DNA of 64,000 nt from assembly GCA_944548615.1 (NCBI GenBank), contig CALYMY010000057.1, forward strand, positions 62,001 to 126,000, in the 5' to 3' direction. The first letter of the stretch is position 1; each line of letters begins with the position of its first letter. Made by a program: the position numbers and the translations under genes. Below are positions 21,466-35,138 of this stretch, piece by piece. Source of the stretch: Micropterix aruncella (lineage: Eukaryota > Arthropoda > Insecta > Lepidoptera > Micropterigidae). The notes under the pieces are model-generated. The model was not told where the DNA came from. It ran no database searches and worked only from the letters and a program-made list of their open reading frames with translations.

Positions 21466-23004
21466 GTGAAATTTGGTATAGGCATTCAATTATGATGGCA
21501 ATTACTAAGTTCCACCATGACATGGCTGCTGCACCCAGGGTTGGCTCCCGACGAGGGAACTCCTCAACGGTCAACCGTAGAGACGTGAAATTTGGTATAG
21601 GCATTCCATTATGATGGCAATTACTAAGTTCCACCATGACATGGCTGCTGCACCCAGGGTTGGCTCCCGACGAGGGAACTCCTCAACGGTCAACCGTATA
21701 GACGTGAAATTTGGTATAGGCATTCCATTATGATGGCAATTACTAAGTTCCACCATGACATGGCTGCTGCACCCAGGGTTGGCTCCCGACGAGGGAAAAA
21801 CTCAACGGTCAACCGTAGATACGTGAAATTTGGTATAGGCATTCCATTATGATGGCAATTACTAAGTTCCACCATGACATGGCTGCTGCACCCAGGGTTG
21901 GCTCCCGACGAGGGAACTCCTTAACGGTCAACCGTAGAGACGTGAAATTTGGTATAGGCATTCCATTATGATGGCAATTACTAAGTTCCACCATGACATG
22001 GCTGCTGCACCCAGGGTTGGCTCCCGACGAGGGAACTCCTCAACGGTCAACCGTAGAGACGTGAAATTTGGTATAGGCATTCCATTATGAAAACAATTAC
22101 TAAGTTCCACCATGACATGGCTGCTGCACCCAGGGTTGGCTCCCGACGAGGGAACTCCTCAACGGTCAACCGTAGAGACGTGAAATTTGGTATAGGCATT
22201 CCATAATGATGGCAATTACTAAGTTCCACCATGACATGGCTGCTGCACCCAGGGTTGGCTCCCGACGAGGGAACTCCTCAACGGTCAACCGTAGAGACGT
22301 GAAATTTGGTATAGGCATTCCATTATGATGGCAATTACTAAGTTCCACCATGACATGGCTGCTGCACCCAGGGTTGGCTCCCGACGAGGGAACTCCTCAA
22401 CGGTCAACCGTAGAGACGTGAAATTTGGTATAGGCTTTCCATTATGATGGCAATTACTAAGTTCCGCCATGACATGGCTGCTGCACCCAGGGTTGGCTCC
22501 CGACGAGGGAACTCCTCAACGGTCAACCGTAGAGACGTGAAATTTGGTATAGGCATTCCATTATGAAAACAATTACTAAGTTCCACCATGACATGGCTGC
22601 TGCACCCAGGGTTGGCTCCCGACGAGGGAACTCCTCAACGGTCAACCGTAGAGACGTAAAATTTGGTATAGGCATTCCATAATGATGGCAATTACTAAGT
22701 TCCACCATGACATGGCTGCTGCACCCAGGGTTGGCTCCCGACGAGGGAACTCCTCAACGGTCAACCGTAGAGACGTAAAATTTGGTATAGGCATTCCATT
22801 ATGATGGCAATTACTAAATTCCACCATGACATGGCTGCTGCACCCAGGGTTGGCTCCCGACGACGGAACTCCCCAACGGTGAAACGTAGAGACGTGAAAT
22901 TTGGTATAGGCATTCCATTATAATGGCAATTACTAAGTTCCACCATGACATGGCTGCTGCACCCAGGGTTGGCTCCCGACGAGGGAACTCCTCAACGGTC
23001 AACC
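21466..23004 (-). repeat. 119-bp satellite array, minus, 13 monomers (tile 8, gamma)
   Basis: Same order as 14761-16418 but with one monomer fewer. The ggctttcc monomer before the end is absent, so the offset to the earlier copy changes from 6705 to 6586, a difference of 119. Confidence 0.97.
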
Positions 23005-23605
23005 AAATTTCACGTCTCTACGGTTGACCGTTGAGGAGTTCCCTCCTTGGGAGCCAACCCTGGGTGCAGCAGCCATGTCATGGTGGAACTTAGTAATTGC
23101 CATCATAATGTAATGCCTATACCAAATTTCACGTCTCTACGGTTGACCGTTGAGGAGTTCCCTCGTCGGGAGCCAACCCTGGGTGCAGCAGCCATGTCAT
23201 GGTGGAACTTAGTAATTGCCATCATAATGGAATGCCTATACCAAATTTCACGTCTCTACGATTGACCGTTGAGGAGTTTCCTCGTCGGGAGCCAACCCTG
23301 GGTGCAGCAGCCATGTCATGGCGGAACTTAGTAATTGCCATCATAATGGAATGCCTATACCAAATTTCACGTCTCTACGGTTGACCGTTGAGGAGTTCCC
23401 TCGTCGGGAGCCAACCCTGGGTGCAGCAGCCATGTCATGGTGGAACTTAGTAATTGCCATCATAATGTAATGCCTATACCAAATTTCACGTCTCTACGGT
23501 TGACCGTTGAGGAGTTCCCTCGTCGGGAGCCAACCCTGGGTGCAGCAGCCATGTCATGGTGGAACTTAGTAATTGCCATCATAATGGAATGCCTATACCA
23601 AATTT
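23005..23605 (+). repeat. 119-bp satellite array, plus, 5 monomers (tile 8, gamma)
   Basis: Matches 16419-17019 at offset 6586 with all gamma markers. Confidence 0.97.
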
Positions 23606-24141
23606 CAAATTTGAAAATTCAAATTTCGAACCGACTGTCAGATTTGAAAATTCAAATTTCGAACCAACTGTCAAATTTGAAAATTCAAATTTCGAACCAA
23701 CTGTCAAATTTGAAAATTCAAATTTCGAACCAACTGTCAAATTTGAAAATTCAAATTTCGAACCAACCGTCAGATTTGAAAATTCAAATTTCGAACCGAC
23801 TGTCAGATTTGAAAATTCAAATTTCGAACCAACTGTCAAATTTGAAAATTCAAATTTCGAAACAACTATCAGATTTGAAAATTAAAATTTCGAACCAACT
23901 GTCAAATTTGAAAATTCAAATTTCGAACCGACTGTCAGATTTGAAAATTCAAATTTCGAACCAACTGTCAAATTTGAAAATTCAAATTTCGAACCATCTG
24001 TCAAATTTGAAAATTCAAATTTCGAACCAACTGTCAGATTTGAAAATTCAAATTTCGAACCAACTGTCAGATTTGAAAATTCAAATTTCGAACCAACTGT
24101 CAAATTTGAAAATTCAAATTTCGAACCAACTGTCAGATTTG
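23606..24141 (+). repeat. 33-bp satellite, plus, about 16 units (tile 8, gamma)
   Basis: Gamma copy with a private ccaaccgtcag near 23764. Confidence 0.96.
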
Positions 24142-25154
24142 TTCGAAATTTGAATTTTCAAATCTGACAGTTGGTTCGAAATTTGAATTTTCAAATTTGA
24201 CAGTTGGTGCAAAACTTGAATTATCAAATGTGACAGTTCGAAATTTGAATTTTCAAATATGACAGTAAGCGCGAAATTTGAAATATCTAATTTGACAGTT
24301 AGCGCGAAATCTGAATTTTCAAATCAGACAGTTGGTTCGAAATTTGAATTTTCAAATCTGACAGTTGGTTCGAAATTTGAATTTTCAAATCTGACAGTTG
24401 GTTCGAAATTTGAATTTTCAAATCTGACAGTTGGTTCGAAATTTGAATTTTCAAATCTGACAGTTCGAAATTTGATTTTTAAATTTGACAGTAAGCGCGA
24501 AATTTGAAATATCTAATTTGACAGTTAGCGCGAAATCTGAATTTTCAAATCTGACAGTTGGTTCGAAATTTGAATTTTCAAATCTGACAGTTGGTTCGAA
24601 ATTTGAATTTTCAAATTTGACAGTTGGTTCGAAATTTGAATTTTCAAATCTGACAGTTGGTTCGAAATTTGAATTTCCAAATTTGACAGTTGTTTCGAAA
24701 TTTGAATTTTCAAATCTGAAAGTTGGTTCAAAATTTGAATTTTGAAATTTGACAGTTGGTTAGAAATTTGAATTTTCAAATCTGACAGTTGGTTCGAAAT
24801 TTGAATTTTCAAATTTGACAGTTGGTTCGAAAGTTGAATTTTCAAATTTGACAGTTGGTTCGTAATTTGAATTTTCAAATCTGACAGTTGGTTCGAAATT
24901 TGAATTTTCAAATTTGACAGTTGGTCCGAAATTTGAATTATCAAATCTGACAGTTGGTTCGAAATTTGAATTTTCAAATTTGACAGTTGGTTCGAAATTC
25001 GAGTTTTCAAATTTGACAGTTGGTTCGAAATTTGAATTTTCAAATCTGACAGTTGGTTCGAAATTTGAATTTTTAAATTTGACAGTTGGTTCGAAAGTTG
25101 AATTTTCAAATTTGACAGTTGGTTCGAAATTTGAATTTTCAAATTTGACATTTG
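24142..25154 (-). repeat. 33-bp satellite, minus, about 31 units with GCGC subfamily (tile 8, gamma)
   Basis: Same order as 17556-18568. Private changes include aatttgaattatc near 24932. AGCGCG motifs lie near 24268, 24300, 24493 and 24527. Confidence 0.95.
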
Positions 25155-26455
25155 GTGAAATTTGGTATAGGCTTTCCATTATGATGGCAATTACTAAGTT
25201 CCACCAAGACATGGCTGCTGCACCCAGGGTTGGCTCCCGACGAGGGAACTCCTCAACGGTCAACCGTAGAGACGTGAAATTTGGTATAGGCATTCCATTA
25301 TGATGGCAATTACTAAGTTCCACCATGACATGGCTGCTGCACCCAGGGTTGGCTCCCGACGAGGGAACTCCTCAACGGTCAACCGTAGAGACGTGAAATT
25401 TGGTATAGGCATTCGATTATGATGGCAATTACTAAGTTCCACCATGACATGGCTGCTGCACCCAGGGTTGGCTCCCGACGAGGGAAAAACTCAACGGTCA
25501 ACCGTAGAGACGTGAAATTTGGTATAGGCATTCCATTATGATGGCAATTACTAAGTTCCACCATGACATGGCTGCTGCACCCAGGGTTGGCTCCCGACGA
25601 GGGAACTCCTTAACGGTCAACCGTAGAGACGTGAAATTTGGAATAGGCATTCCATTATGATGGCAATTACTAAGTTCCACCATGACATGGCTGCTGCACC
25701 CAGGGTTGGCTCCCGACGAGGGAACTCCTCAACGGTCAACCGTAGAGACGTGAAATTTGGTATAGGCATTCCATTATGAAAACAATTACTAAGTTCCACC
25801 ATGACATGGCTGCTGCACCCAGGGTTGGCTCCCGACGAGGGAACTCCTCAACGGTCAACCGTAGAGACGTGAAATTTGGTATAGGCATTCCATAATGATG
25901 GCAATTACTAAGTTCCACCATGACATGGCTGCTGCACCCAGGGTTGGCTCCCGACGAGGGAACTCCTCAACGGTCAACCGTAGAGACGTGAAATTTGGTA
26001 TAGGCATTCCATTATGATGGCAATTACTAAGTTCCACCATGACATGGCTGCTGCACCCAGGGTTGGCTCCCGACGAGGGAACTCCTCAACGGTCAACCGT
26101 AGAGACGTGAAATTTGGTATAGGCATTCCATTATGATGGCAATTACTAAGTTCCACCATGACATGGCTGCTGCACCCAGGGTTGGCTCCCGACGAGGGAA
26201 CTCCTCAACGGTCAACCGTAGAGACGTAAAATTTGGTATAGGCATTCCATTATGATGGCAATTACTAAATTCCACCATGACATGGCTGCTGCACCCAGGG
26301 TTGGCTCCCGACGACGGAACTCCCCAACGGTGAAACGTAGAGACGTGAAATTTGGTATAGGCATTCCATTATAATGGCAATTACTAAGTTCCACCATGAC
26401 ATGGCTGCTGCACCCAGGGTTGGCTCCCGACGAGGGAACTCCTCAACGGTCAACC
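25155..26455 (-). repeat. 119-bp satellite array, minus, 11 monomers (tile 9, gamma)
   Basis: 11x119-8 bp. It begins as the post-gamma type (ccaagacatgg, attcgattatg, gggaaaaactc, tttggaatagg), with a private ggctttcc in the first monomer. It continues as the gamma type from about 25700 (atgaaaac, ccataatg, gacgacggaactccccaac), so it is a crossover product of two array types. Confidence 0.96.
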
Positions 26456-27056
26456 AAATTTCACGTCTCTACGGTTGACCGTTGAGGAGTTCCCTCCTTG
26501 GGAGCCAACCCTGGGTGCAGCAGCCATGTCATGGTGGAACTTAGTAATTGCCATCATAATGTAATGCCTATACCAAATTTCACGTCTCTACGGTTGACCG
26601 TTGAGGAGTTCCCTCGTCGGGAGCCAACCCTGGGTGCAGCAGCCATGTCATGGTGGAACTTAGTAATTGCCATCATAATGGAATGCCTATACCAAATTTC
26701 ACGTCTCTACGATTGACCGTTGAGGAGTTTCCTCGTCGGGAGCCAACCCTGGGTGCAGCAGCCATGTCATGGCGGAACTTAGTAATTGCCATCATAATGG
26801 AATGCCTATACCAAATTTCACGTCTCTACGGTTGACCGTTGAGGAGTTCCCTCGTCGGGAGCCAACCCTGGGTGCAGCAGCCATGTCATGGTGGAACTTA
26901 GTAATTGCCATCATAATGTAATGCCTATACCAAATTTCACGTCTCTACGGTTGACCGTTGAGGAGTTCCCTCGTCGGGAGCCAACCCTGGGTGCAGCAGC
27001 CATGTCATGGTGGAACTTAGTAATTGCCATCATAATGGAATGCCTATACCAAATTT
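26456..27056 (+). repeat. 119-bp satellite array, plus, 5 monomers (tile 9, gamma)
   Basis: Matches 23005-23605 at offset 3451. J1 centre 26456-26472. Confidence 0.97.
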
Positions 27057-27592
27057 CAAATTTGAAAATTCAAATTTCGAACCGACTGTCAGATTTGAAA
27101 ATTCAAATTTCGAACCAACTGTCAAATTTGAAAATTCAAATTTCGAACCAACTGTCAAATTTGAAAATTCAAATTTCGAACCAACTGTCAAATTTGAAAA
27201 TTCAAATTTCGAACCAACTGTCAGATTTGAAAATTCAAATTTCGAACCGACTGTCAGATTTGAAAATTCAAATTTCGAACCAACTGTCAAATTTGAAAAT
27301 TCAAATTTCGAAACAACTATCAGATTTGAAAATTAAAATTTCGAACCAACTGTCAAATTTGAAAATTCAAATTTCGAACCGACTGTCAGATTTGAAAATT
27401 CAAATTTCGAACCAACTGTCAAATTTGAAAATTCAAATTTCGAACCATCTGTCAAATTTGAAAATTCAAATTTCGAACCAACTGTCAGATTTGAAAATTC
27501 AAATTTCGAACCAACTGTCAGATTTGAAAATTCAAATTTCGAACCAACTGTCAAATTTGAAAATTCAAATTTCGAACCAACTGTCAGATTTG
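27057..27592 (+). repeat. 33-bp satellite, plus, about 16 units (tile 9, gamma)
   Basis: Gamma variant order with the usual ccaactgtcag where tile 8 has ccaaccgtcag. Confidence 0.96.
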
Positions 27593-28605
27593 TTCGAAAT
27601 TTGAATTTTCAAATCTGACAGTTGGTTCGAAATTTGAATTTTCAAATTTGACAGTTGGTGCAAAACTTGAATTATCAAATGTGACAGTTCGAAATTTGAA
27701 TTTTCAAATATGACAGTAAGCGCGAAATTTGAAATATCTAATTTGACAGTTAGCGCGAAATCTGAATTTTCAAATCAGACAGTTGGTTCGAAATTTGAAT
27801 TTTCAAATCTGACAGTTGGTTCGAAATTTGAATTTTCAAATCTGACAGTTGGTTCGAAATTTGAATTTTCAAATCTGACAGTTGGTTCGAAATTTGAATT
27901 TTCAAATCTGACAGTTCGAAATTTGATTTTTAAATTTGACAGTAAGCGCGAAATTTGAAATATCTAATTTGACAGTTAGCGCGAAATCTGAATTTTCAAA
28001 TCTGACAGTTGGTTCGAAATTTGAATTTTCAAATCTGACAGTTGGTTCGAAATTTGAATTTTCAAATTTGACAGTTGGTTCGAAATTTGAATTTTCAAAT
28101 CTGACAGTTGGTTCGAAATTTGAATTTCCAAATTTGACAGTTGTTTCGAAATTTGAATTTTCAAATCTGAAAGTTGGTTCAAAATTTGAATTTTGAAATT
28201 TGACAGTTGGTTAGAAATTTGAATTTTCAAATCTGACAGTTGGTTCGAAATTTGAATTTTCAAATTTGACAGTTGGTTCGAAAGTTGAATTTTCAAATTT
28301 GACAGTTGGTTCGTAATTTGAATTTTCAAATCTGACAGTTGGTTCGAAATTTGAATTTTCAAATTTGACAGTTGGTCCGAAATTTGAATTTTCAAATCTG
28401 ACAGTTGGTTCGAAATTTGAATTTTCAAATTTGACAGTTGGTTCGAAATTCGAGTTTTCAAATTTGACAGTTGGTTCGAAATTTGAATTTTCAAATCTGA
28501 CAGTTGGTTCGAAATTTGAATTTTTAAATTTGACAGTTGGTTCGAAAGTTGAATTTTCAAATTTGACAGTTGGTTCGAAATTTGAATTTTCAAATTTGAC
28601 ATTTG
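27593..28605 (-). repeat. 33-bp satellite, minus, about 31 units with GCGC subfamily (tile 9, gamma)
   Basis: Third gamma 33(-) arm. It has the common ggtccgaaatttgaatttt where tiles 6 and 8 each have a private base, so it is closest to the subfamily consensus. Confidence 0.95.
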
Positions 28606-31096
28606 GTGAAATTTGGTATAGGCATTCCATTATGATGGCAATTACTAAGTTCCACCAAGACATGGCTGCTGCACCCAGGGTTGGCTCCCGACGAGGGAAC
28701 TCCTCAACGGTCAACCGTAGAGACGTGAAATTTGGTATAGGCATTCCATTATGATGGCAATTACTAAGTTCCACCATGACATGGCTGCTGCACCCAGGGT
28801 TGGCTCCCGACGAGGGAACTCCTCAACGGTCAACCGTAGAGACGTGAAATTTGGTATAGGCATTCGATTATGATGGCAATTACTAAGTTCCACCATGACA
28901 TGGCTGCTGCACCCAGGGTTGGCTCCCGACGAGGGAAAAACTCAACGGTCAACCGTAGAGACGTGAAATTTGGTATAGGCATTCCATTATGATGGCAATT
29001 ACTAAGCTCCACCATGACATGGCTGCTGCACCCAGGGTTGGCTCCCGACGAGGGAACTCCTTAACGGTCAACCGTAGAGACGTGAAATTTGGAATAGGCA
29101 TTCCATTATGATGGCAATTACTAAGTTCCACCATGACATGGCTGCTGCACCCAGGGTTGGCTCCCGACGAGGGAACTCCTCAACGGTCAACCGTAGAGAC
29201 GTGAAATTTGGTATAGGCATTCCATTATGATGGCAATTACTAAGTTCCACCATGACATGGCTGCTGCACCCAGGGTTGGCTCCCGACGAGGGAACTCCTC
29301 AACGGTCAACCGTAGAGACGTGAAATTTGGTATAGGCATTCCATTATGATGGCAATTACTAAGTTCCACCATGACATGGCTGCTGCACCCAGGGTTGGCT
29401 CCCGACGAGGGAAAAACTCAACGGTCAACCGTAGATACGTGAAATTTGGTATAGGCATTCCATTATGATGGCAATTACTAAGTTACACCATGACATGGCT
29501 GCTGCACCCAGGGTTGGCTCCCGACGAGGGAACTCCTTAACGGTCAACCGTAGAGACGTGAAATTTGGTATAGGCATTCCATTATGATGGCAATTACTAA
29601 GTTCCACCATGACATGGCTGCTGCACCCAAGGTTGGCTCCCGACGAGGGAACTCCTTAACGGTCAACCGTAGAGACGTGAAATTTGGTATAGGCATTCCA
29701 TTATGATGGCAATTACTAAGTTCCACCATGACATGGCTGCTGCACCAAGGGTTGGCTCCCGACGAGGGAAAAACTCAACGGTCAACCGTAGATACGTGAA
29801 ATTTGGTATAGGCATTCCATTATGATGGCAATTACTAAGTTCCACCATGACATGGCTGCTGCACCCAGGGTTGGCTCCCGACGAGGGAACTCCTCAACGG
29901 TCAACCGTAGAGACGTGAAATTTGGTAAAGGCATTCCATTATGAAAACAATTACTAAGTTCCACCATGACATGGCTGCTGCACCCAGGGTTGGCTCCCGA
30001 CGAGGGAACTCCTCAACGGTCAACCGTAGAGACGTGAAATTTGGTATAGGCATTCCATAATGATGGCAATTACTAAGTTCCACCATGACATGGCTGCTGC
30101 ACCCAGGGTTGGCTCCCGACGAGGGAACTCCTCAACGGTCAACCGTAGAGACGTGAAATTTGGTATAGGCATTCCATTATGATGGCAATTACTAAGTTCC
30201 ACCATGACATGGCTGCTGCACCCAGGGTTGGCTCCCGACGAGGGAACTCCTCAACGGTCAACCGTAGAGACGTGAAATTTGGTATAGGCTTTCCATTATG
30301 ATGACAATTACTAAGTTCCGCCATGACATGGCTGCTGCACCCAGGGTTGGCTCCCGACGAGGGAACTCCTCAACGGTCAACCGTAGAGACGTGAAATTTG
30401 GTATAGGCATTCCATTATGAAAACAATTACTAAGTTCCACCATGACATGGCTGCTGCACCCAGGGTTGGCTCCCGACGAGGGAACTCCTCAACGGTCAAC
30501 CGTAGAGACGTAAAATTTGGTATAGGCATTCCATAATGATGGCAATTACTAAGTTCCACCATGACATGGCTGCTGCACCCAGGGTTGGCTCCCGACGAGG
30601 GAACTCCTCAACGGTCAACCGTAGAGACGTGAAATTTGGTATAGGCTTTCCATTATGATGGCAATTACTAAGTTCCGCCATGACATGGCTGCTGTACCCA
30701 GGGTTGGCTCCCGACGAGGGAACTCCTCAACGGTCAACCGTAGAGACGTAAAATTTGGTATAGGCATTCCATTATGATGGCAATTACTAAATTCCACCAT
30801 GACATGGCTGCTGCACAAAGGGTTGGCTCCCGACGAGGGAACTCCTCAACGGTGAAACGTAGAGACGTGAAATTTGGTATAGGCATTCCATTATAATGGC
30901 AATTACTAAGTTCCACCATGACATGGCTGCTGCACCCAGGGTTGGCTCCCGACGAGGGAACTCCTCAACGGTGAAACGTAGAGACGTGAAATTTGTTATA
31001 GGCATTCCATTTTAATGGCAATTACTAAGTTCCACCATGACATGGCTGCTGCACCCAGGGTTGGCTCCCGACGAGGGAACTCCTCAACGGTCAACC
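28606..31096 (-). repeat. 119-bp satellite array, minus, 21 monomers (tile 10, alpha)
   Basis: 21x119-8 bp. A hybrid: the first four monomers are post-gamma type (ccaagacatgg, attcgattatg, gggaaaaactc, aagctcc near 29006, tttggaatagg near 29091). From about 29105 on it equals tile 1 at an offset of exactly 29,000, including ggtaaagg and atgatgacaatt. Unequal exchange between a gamma-side and an alpha-side array accounts for it. Confidence 0.97.
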
Positions 31097-31700
31097 AAAT
31101 TTCACGTCTCTACGGTTGACCGTTGAGGAGTTCCCTCGTCGGGAGCCAACCCTGGGTGCAGCAGCCATGTCATGGTGGAACTTAGTAATTGCCATCATAA
31201 TGGAATGCCTATACTAAATTTCACGTCTCTACGGTTGATTGTTGAGGAGTTCCCTCGTCGGGAGCCAGCCCTGGGTGCAGCAGCCATGTCATGGTGGAAC
31301 TTAGTAATTGCGATCATAATGGAATGCCTATACCAAATTTCACGTCTCTACGGTTGACCGTTGAGGAGTTCCCTCGTCGGGAGCCAACCCTGGGTGCAGC
31401 AGCCATGTCATGGTGGAACTTAGTAATTGCCATCATAATGGAATGCCTATACCAAATTTCACGTCTCTACGGTTGACCGTTGAGGAGTTCCCTCGTCGGG
31501 AGCCAACCCTGGGTGCAGCAGCCATGTCATGGTGGAACTTAGTAATTGCCATCATAATGTAATGCCTATACCAAATTTCACGTCTCTACGGTTGACCGTT
31601 GAGGAGTTCCCTCGTCGGGAGCCAACCCTGGGTGCAGCAGCCATGTCATGGTGGAACTTAGTAATTGCCATCATAATGGAATGCCTATACCAAATTTCAC
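31097..31700 (+). repeat. 119-bp satellite array, plus, 5 monomers (tile 10, alpha)
   Basis: Alpha subtype a (atactaaatt at 31211). Matches 2097-2700 at offset 29,000. Confidence 0.98.
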
Positions 31701-31884
31701 CAAATTTCAAATTTGAAAATTCAAATTTCGAACCGACTGTCAGATTTGAAAATTCAAATTTCGAACCAACTGTCAAATTTGAAAATTCAAATTTCGAACC
31801 AACTGTCAAATTTGAAAATTCAAATTTCGAACCAACTGTCAGATTTGAAAATTATAATTTCGAACCAATTTGAAATTCGAAATC
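31701..31884 (+). repeat. 33-bp satellite, plus, about 5 units (tile 10, alpha)
   Basis: Standard alpha 184-bp array with the direct joint to 119(-). Confidence 0.97.
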
Positions 31885-32947
31885 GTGAAATTTGGTATAG
31901 GCATTCCATTATGATGGCAATTACTAAGTTCCACCATGACATGGCTGCTGCACCCAGGGTTGGCTCCCGACGAGGGAACTCCTCAACGGTCAACCGTAGA
32001 GACGTAAAATTTGGTATAGGCATTCCATTATGATGGCAATTACTAAATTCCACCATGACATGGCTGCTGCACCCAGGGTTGTCTCCCGACGAGGGAACTC
32101 CTCAACGGTCAACGGTAGAGACGTGAAATTTGGTATAGGCATTCCATTATGATGGCAATTACTAAGTTCCACCATGACATGGCTGCTGCACCCAGGGTTG
32201 GCTCCCGACGAGGGAACTCCTCAACGGCCAACCGTAGAGACGTGAAATTTGGTATAGGCATTCCATTATGATGGCAATTACTAAGTTCCACCATGACATG
32301 GCTGCTGCACCCAGGGTTGGCTCCCGACGAGGGAACTCCTCAACGGTCAACCGTAGAGACGTGAAATTTGGTATAGGCATTCCATTATGATGGCAATTAC
32401 TAAGTTCCACCATGACATGGCTGCTGCACCCAAGGTTGGCTCCCGACGAGGGAACTCCTCAATGGTCGACCGTAGAGACGTAAAATTTGGTATAGGCATT
32501 CCATTATGATGGCAATTACTAAATTCCACCATGACATGGCTGCTGCACCCAGGGTTGGCTCCCGACGAGGGAACTCCTCAACGGTGAAACGTAGAGACGT
32601 GAAATTTGTTATAGGCATTCCATTATAATGGCAATTACTAAGTTCCACCATGACATGGCTGCTGCACCCAGGGTTGGCTCCCGACGAGGGAACTCCTCAA
32701 CGGTCAACCGTAGAGACGTGAAATTTGGTATAGGCATTCCATAATGATGGCAATTACTAAGTTCCACCATGACATGGCTGCTGCACCCAGGGTTGGCTCC
32801 CGACGAGGGAACTCCTCAACGGTGAAACGTAGAGACGTGAAATTTGTTATAGGCATTCCATTATAATGGCAATTACTAAGTTCCACCATGGCATGGCTGC
32901 TGCACCCAGGGTTGGCTCCCGACGAGGGAACTCCTCAACGGTCAACC
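31885..32947 (-). repeat. 119-bp satellite array, minus, 9 monomers (tile 11, beta)
   Basis: Copy of 2885-3947, including ccatggcatgg near 32886. Confidence 0.98.
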
Positions 32948-33670
32948 AAATTTCACGTCTCTACGGTTGACCGTTGAGGAGTTCCCTCCTTGGGAGCCAA
33001 CCCTGGGTGCAGCAGCCATGTCATGGTGGAACTTAGTAATTGCCATCATAATGGAATGCCTATACCAAATTTCACGTCTCTACGGTTGACCGTTGAGGAG
33101 TTCCCTCGTCGGGAGCCAACCCTGGGTGCAGCAGCCATGTCATGGTGGAACTTAGTAATTGCCATCATAATGGAATGCCTATACCAAATTTCACGTCTCT
33201 ACGGTTGACCGTTGAGGAGTTCCCTCGTCGGGAGCCAGCCCTGGGTGCAGCAGCCATGTCATGGTGGAACTTAGTAATTGCGATCATAATGGAATGCCTA
33301 TACCAAATTTCACGTCTCTACGGTTGACCGTTGAGGAGTTCCCTCGTCGGGAGCCAACCCTGGGTGCAGCAGCCATGTCATGGTGGAACTTAGTAATTGC
33401 CATCATAATGGAATGCCTATACCAAATTTCACGTCTCTACGGTTGACCGTTGAGGAGTTCCCTCGTCGGGAGCCAACCCTGGGTGCAGCAGCCATGTCAT
33501 GGTGGAACTTAGTAATTGCCATCATAATGTAATGCCTATACCAAATTTCACGTCTCTACGGTTGACCGTTGAGGAGTTCCCTCGTCGGGAGCCAACCCTG
33601 GGTGCAGCAGCCATGTCATGGTGGAACTTAGTAATTGCCATCATAATGGAATGCCTATACCAAATTTCAC
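32948..33670 (+). repeat. 119-bp satellite array, plus, 6 monomers (tile 11, beta)
   Basis: Beta subtype 1, copy of 3948-4670. Confidence 0.98.
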
Positions 33671-34908
33671 CAAATTTCAAATTTGAAAATTCAAATTTCG
33701 AACCGACTGTCAGATTTGAAAATTCAAATTTCGAACCAACTGTCAAATTTGAAAATTCAAATTTCGAACCAACTGTCAAATTTGAAAATTCAAATTTCGA
33801 ACCAACTGTCAAATTTGAAAATTCAAATTTCGAACCAACTGTCAGATTTGAAAATTCAAATTTCGAACCGACTGTCAGATTTGAAAATTCAAATTTCGAA
33901 CCAACTGTCAAATTTGAAAATTCAAATTTCGAAACAACTGTCAGATTTGAAAATTAAAATTTCGAACCAACTGTCAAATTTGAAAATTCAAATTTCGAAC
34001 CGACTGTCAGATTTGAAAATTCAAATTTCGAACCAACTGTCAAATTTGAAAATTCAAATTTCGAACCATCTGTCAAATTTGAAAATTCAAATTTCGAACC
34101 AACTGTCAGATTTGAAAATTCAAATTTCGAACCAACTGTCAAATTTGAAAATTCAAATTTCGAACCAACTGTCAGATTTGAAAATTCAAATATCGAACCA
34201 ACTGTCAAATTTGAAAATTCAAATTTCGAACCAACTGTCAGATTTTAAAAGTCAAATTTCGAACCAACTGTCAAATTTGAAAATTCAAATTTCGAACCAA
34301 CTGTCAAATTTGAAAATTCAAATTTCGAACCAACTGTCAGATTTGAAAATTCAAATTTCGAACCAACTGTCAGATTTGAAAATTTGAATTTCGAACCAAC
34401 TGTCAGATTAGAAAATTCAAATTTCGAACCAACTGTCAGATTTGAAAATTCAAATTTCGAACCAACTGTCAGATTTGAAAATTCAAATTTCGAACCAACT
34501 GTCAAATTTGAAAATTCAAATTTCGAACCAACTGTCAGATTTGAAAATTCAAATTTCGAACTAACTGTCAAATTTGAAAATTCAAATTTCGAACCAACTG
34601 TCAGATTTGAAAATTCAAATTTCGAACCAAGTGTCAAATTTGAAAATTCGAAATTTCGAAACCAACTGTCACATTTGAAAATTCAAATTTCGAACCAACT
34701 GTCAGATTTGAAAATTCAAATTTCGAACCAACTGTCAGATTTGAAAATTCTAATTTCGAACCAACTGTCAGATTTGAAAATTGAAATTTCGAACCAACTG
34801 TCAGATTTGAAAATTCGAATTTCGAACCAACTGTCAGATTTGAAAATTCAAATTTCGAACCAACTGTCAAATTTGAAAATTCAAATTTCGAACCAACTGT
34901 CAGATTTG
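33671..34908 (+). repeat. 33-bp satellite, plus, about 37 units (tile 11, beta)
   Basis: Copy of 4671-5908. It has the common a at 34511 where 5511 has g, the only difference I noticed inside the 29,000-offset duplicate. Confidence 0.98.
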
Positions 34909-35138
34909 TTCGAAATTTGAATTTTCAAATCTGACAGTTGGTTCGAAATTTGAATTTTCAAATCTGACAGTTGGTTCGAAATTCAAATTTTTAAATCTGA
35001 CAGTTGGTTCGAAATTTGAATTTTCAAATCTGACAGTTGGTTCGAAATTTGAATTTTCAAATTTGACAGTTGGTTCGAAATTTGAATTTACAAATATGAC
35101 AGTCGGTTCGAAATTTGAATTTTCAAATTTGACATTTG
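34909..35138 (-). repeat. 33-bp satellite, minus, about 7 units (tile 11, beta)
   Basis: Copy of 5909-6138, with tttgacatttggtg at the boundary. Confidence 0.97.

Larger units (their letters stand above)
12570..25700. repeat. Tandem beta2+gamma higher-order repeat, two copies at about 6.6-6.7 kb
   Basis: 12570-about 16,100 matches at offset 6705. After the loss of one monomer, 16,419-about 19,100 matches at 6586. A third gamma part follows 3451 bp after the second (23005/26456). Confidence 0.92.
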
